Positions 19,450 through 20,821 of a stretch of 20,821 nt of DNA are shown here, one piece after another (the stretch's first letter is position 1; each line of letters begins with the position of its first letter). Under the pieces are notes generated by a model. That model made no database searches, was not told the DNA's origin, and was given only the letters and a program-made list of their open reading frames with translations. The position numbers and the translations under genes were made by a program. This stretch comes from a virus: positions 1-20,821 of the IMG/VR virus record IMGVR_UViG_3300046535_000384. One strand, 5' to 3'.

Positions 19450-19784
19450 TTCTCTGCCTCCAAGCTCGGGATGATGACGAGCATGTTCTTTGTGCGGTAA
19501 CTCTTCACGCCGACCTGAAACCCCTTCCAGGGGTTCGGGTCCTGCACTCCAAGGGAAATTACGTGCTCAGCGTCCGCGACCTCGTGATACGTGGTCCAAC
19601 GCCCCTTGGGCCAGCGGTCGAACTCGATTCGGCAGCCGTCCTCCTCTTGCACGAGTTCACCATCGATGGCGTACAGGCGACTGATTCCGTTGTCAGATAC
19701 GAGCGACGCTCGTACTCGTGCACCCTCGGAGTAAGAGACATGAACGCCCGTGAGGTCGATAGGGGCCACGATCTTCTCGCTCAC
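19446..19784 (-). CDS. Hypothetical beta-rich protein (112 aa)
   Basis: GTG 19784 overlaps the previous stop (GTGA). Strands include HVSYSEGARVRASLVSDNG, SRLYAIDGELVQEEDGCRIE, and VGVKSYRTKNMLVIIPSLE. No recognised domain. The repeated strands suggest a small beta barrel. Confidence 0.65.
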   Translation of the reverse strand: MSEKIVAPIDLTGVHVSYSEGARVRASLVSDNGISRLYAIDGELVQEEDGCRIEFDRWPKGRWTTYHEVADAEHVISLGVQDPNPWKGFQVGVKSYRTKNMLVIIPSLEAEK

Positions 19785-19996
19785 TTCTTCACCTCCGGAT
19801 CGATCAGGTCGGCAGCCATGTGCATGCCGTACGTCTCGTCATCCGAATCGACCTGGAGGCGCCTTGCCGCGAAGTCCCTGATCACCTCCGCCAGCTCGTG
19901 AGCGTGGCCGTTGAGGATGAGATCGGCAATTGCTTCGGGATTCCTGCCTCTGAGGCCCTGCTGCAATCGATGAATCAAGTATTCTCGTGTGTTCAT
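19781..19996 (-). CDS. Hypothetical helical protein, first of leftward array (71 aa)
   Basis: ATG 19996 has AAAGGAT upstream. Helical (MNTREYLIHRLQQGLRGRNPEAIADLIL, AHELAEVIRDFAARRL). First gene of the leftward array and divergent to the metallophosphoesterase across a 14-bp gap. Its promoter must lie inside the opposite-strand gene. Function unknown. Confidence 0.65.
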   Translation of the reverse strand: MNTREYLIHRLQQGLRGRNPEAIADLILNGHAHELAEVIRDFAARRLQVDSDDETYGMHMAADLIDPEVKK

Positions 19997-20004
19997 GATA
20001 TGAT
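19996..20004 (+). promoter_or_regulatory. Extended -10 promoter, leaderless, for the metallophosphoesterase
   Basis: TGA then TATGAT (19999-20004), 6 nt before ATG 20011, so the transcript likely starts at the ATG. No plus-strand SD is seen. The TG-N-TATGAT plus 6-nt spacing matches the HNH promoter at 17635-17643. Confidence 0.5.
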
Positions 20005-20010
20005 CCTTTC

Positions 20011-20772
20011 ATGCGAACAACACTGATTCTTCCGGACATCCAGTATCCGTATCATGATGCACTGATGCTTAAGAAGCTCATCAGTGTTGCATCCGACATT
20101 CAGCCGGACTCGATCCTTCAGATCGGGGACGGTATCGACTTCCCCCAAGTCTCCCAGTGGAACAAGGGCAGGGCTGGAGAATTCGCCAACGATCTCCAGG
20201 ATCACATCACAGGGTTTCGTGGCAACGTGCTAGAACCCCTGCGTGACGCCTGTCCTGACGCTAGTTTCACGTGGCTTGAGGGTAATCACGATCTGCGTAT
20301 CAAAGATTTCGTCTCGAAGTACGCCGCGCCACTTACCACACTCGAAGCACTCTCCTTCGACAACCTCTTCTCGCTCGAAGCCCTCAAGGTCGAATACGTC
20401 AAGGGCCCCATCCGGATCGCAACCAATACTTACGCAATACATGGTCACGAGTCGGGCGGATACGCTGCCACTGCTTCCGCCTGGGATCTCAAGTACGTCA
20501 AGCGGTACGGGAGCGACAAATCTTTCGTTTTCGGTCACACCCACCAGCCTTTCATCATTCACCGAGCCTTCGGATACGAGGGCAAGGTCAGCCCACGATT
20601 CACTATGAACGTGGGAAGCATTATGGACCCAGTACAGGCGTCATACGTCAAGGACGGAGCCGTGTCATGGGTGATGAGTTTTTCTGTGCTCAGGGATGAC
20701 GGTAAGCGGGTCTGGCCGGAACTCATCACAGCCACAGACCGAAAGTTCTACGTCAACGGAAAGCGGTACTAA
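20011..20772 (+). CDS. Calcineurin-like metallophosphoesterase (253 aa)
   Basis: A metal-dependent phosphatase or nuclease of the metallophosphoesterase superfamily. Motifs: PDIQYPYHD (D9, Q11 in place of the usual His, H15), IGDGID (D40), EGNHD (N92, H93), AIHGHESGG (~145) and VFGHTHQPF (~177). Phage members of this type (DTQ/DIQ variant) are common and may cut phosphodiesters in DNA or nucleotides; exact substrate is unknown. ATG at 20011 is leaderless. Stop overlaps the next ATG (TAATG). Confidence 0.85.
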   Translation: MRTTLILPDIQYPYHDALMLKKLISVASDIQPDSILQIGDGIDFPQVSQWNKGRAGEFANDLQDHITGFRGNVLEPLRDACPDASFTWLEGNHDLRIKDFVSKYAAPLTTLEALSFDNLFSLEALKVEYVKGPIRIATNTYAIHGHESGGYAATASAWDLKYVKRYGSDKSFVFGHTHQPFIIHRAFGYEGKVSPRFTMNVGSIMDPVQASYVKDGAVSWVMSFSVLRDDGKRVWPELITATDRKFYVNGKRY

Positions 20773-20821
20773 TGATTGACATCGAACGGCTTGCGCCGCT
20801 GCTTAAGAAGATTGCCGATTC
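20772..20821 (+). CDS. 5' end of a gene running off the window
   Basis: ATG 20772 overlaps the metallophosphoesterase stop (TAATG). The visible residues MIDIERLAPLLKKIAD look like an N-terminal helix; the rest is beyond the window, so function cannot be assigned. Confidence 0.6.
   Translation, partial: MIDIERLAPLLKKIAD

Noticed and set aside
1-20821. Integrase, attachment site or immunity repressor with operators
   Set aside because: No tyrosine or serine recombinase motif, no classic repressor, and no repeated operator-like motif seen; lysogeny cannot be judged from this window.

Overview
This window looks like part of a tailed phage (or prophage) genome from an actinobacterial host. The evidence is a gene with the complete WhiB cysteine signature, an actinophage-style mix of ThyX, dCMP deaminase and CHC2/TOPRIM primase, moderately high GC, many GTG (and some TTG) starts, and very tight gene packing. 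I cannot name the host genus. No ribosomal, metabolic or other clearly chromosomal gene is present.

Layout. (1) Positions 1-5573, plus strand: the end of the virion-structure block (two small glycine/alanine/threonine-rich beta proteins, a 308-aa adaptor-like protein, a tail-fibre-like protein with a TLSNKTL motif, and a 637-aa minor tail protein). A lysis-like cassette follows: a membrane-anchored coiled coil, a stand-alone peptidoglycan-binding domain, a small basic protein and a holin-like membrane protein. A strong intrinsic terminator at 5589-5620 closes the block. (2) Positions 19996 down to 5626, minus strand: a 14.4-kb leftward array of about 50 genes, mostly joined by 1-4 nt stop/start overlaps (TGATG, GTGA, ATGA, TAATG). 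It carries a Cas4/RecB-like nuclease, a DnaB/RecA-fold helicase, an endonuclease VII-like nuclease, a primase split over two frames, dCMP deaminase and ThyX, plus two HNH endonucleases, a lipoprotein, one atypical tRNA and many unknown proteins. (3) Positions 20011-20821, plus strand: a metallophosphoesterase starting a divergent rightward operon.

How the genes fit together. The minus-strand block is a replication, recombination and nucleotide module. Primase and helicase would serve replication; the Cas4/RecB-like nuclease and endonuclease VII would process recombination intermediates; dCMP deaminase makes dUMP, which ThyX methylates to dTMP. Between them lie at least eight micro-genes of 24-66 codons built around Cys/His pairs, most of them too short for ordinary gene callers.

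Most notable items: a WhiB7-like domain with an AT-hook fused to two zinc modules like the one in the neighbouring HNH endonuclease; its long structured leader with a possible uORF; a primase split by a +1 frame change; two genes with matching leaderless extended -10 promoters; a tRNA with an abnormal anticodon arm; and a divergent paralogous pair sharing a C-x-T-x-R-C-(V/I)-AGWAIH motif.
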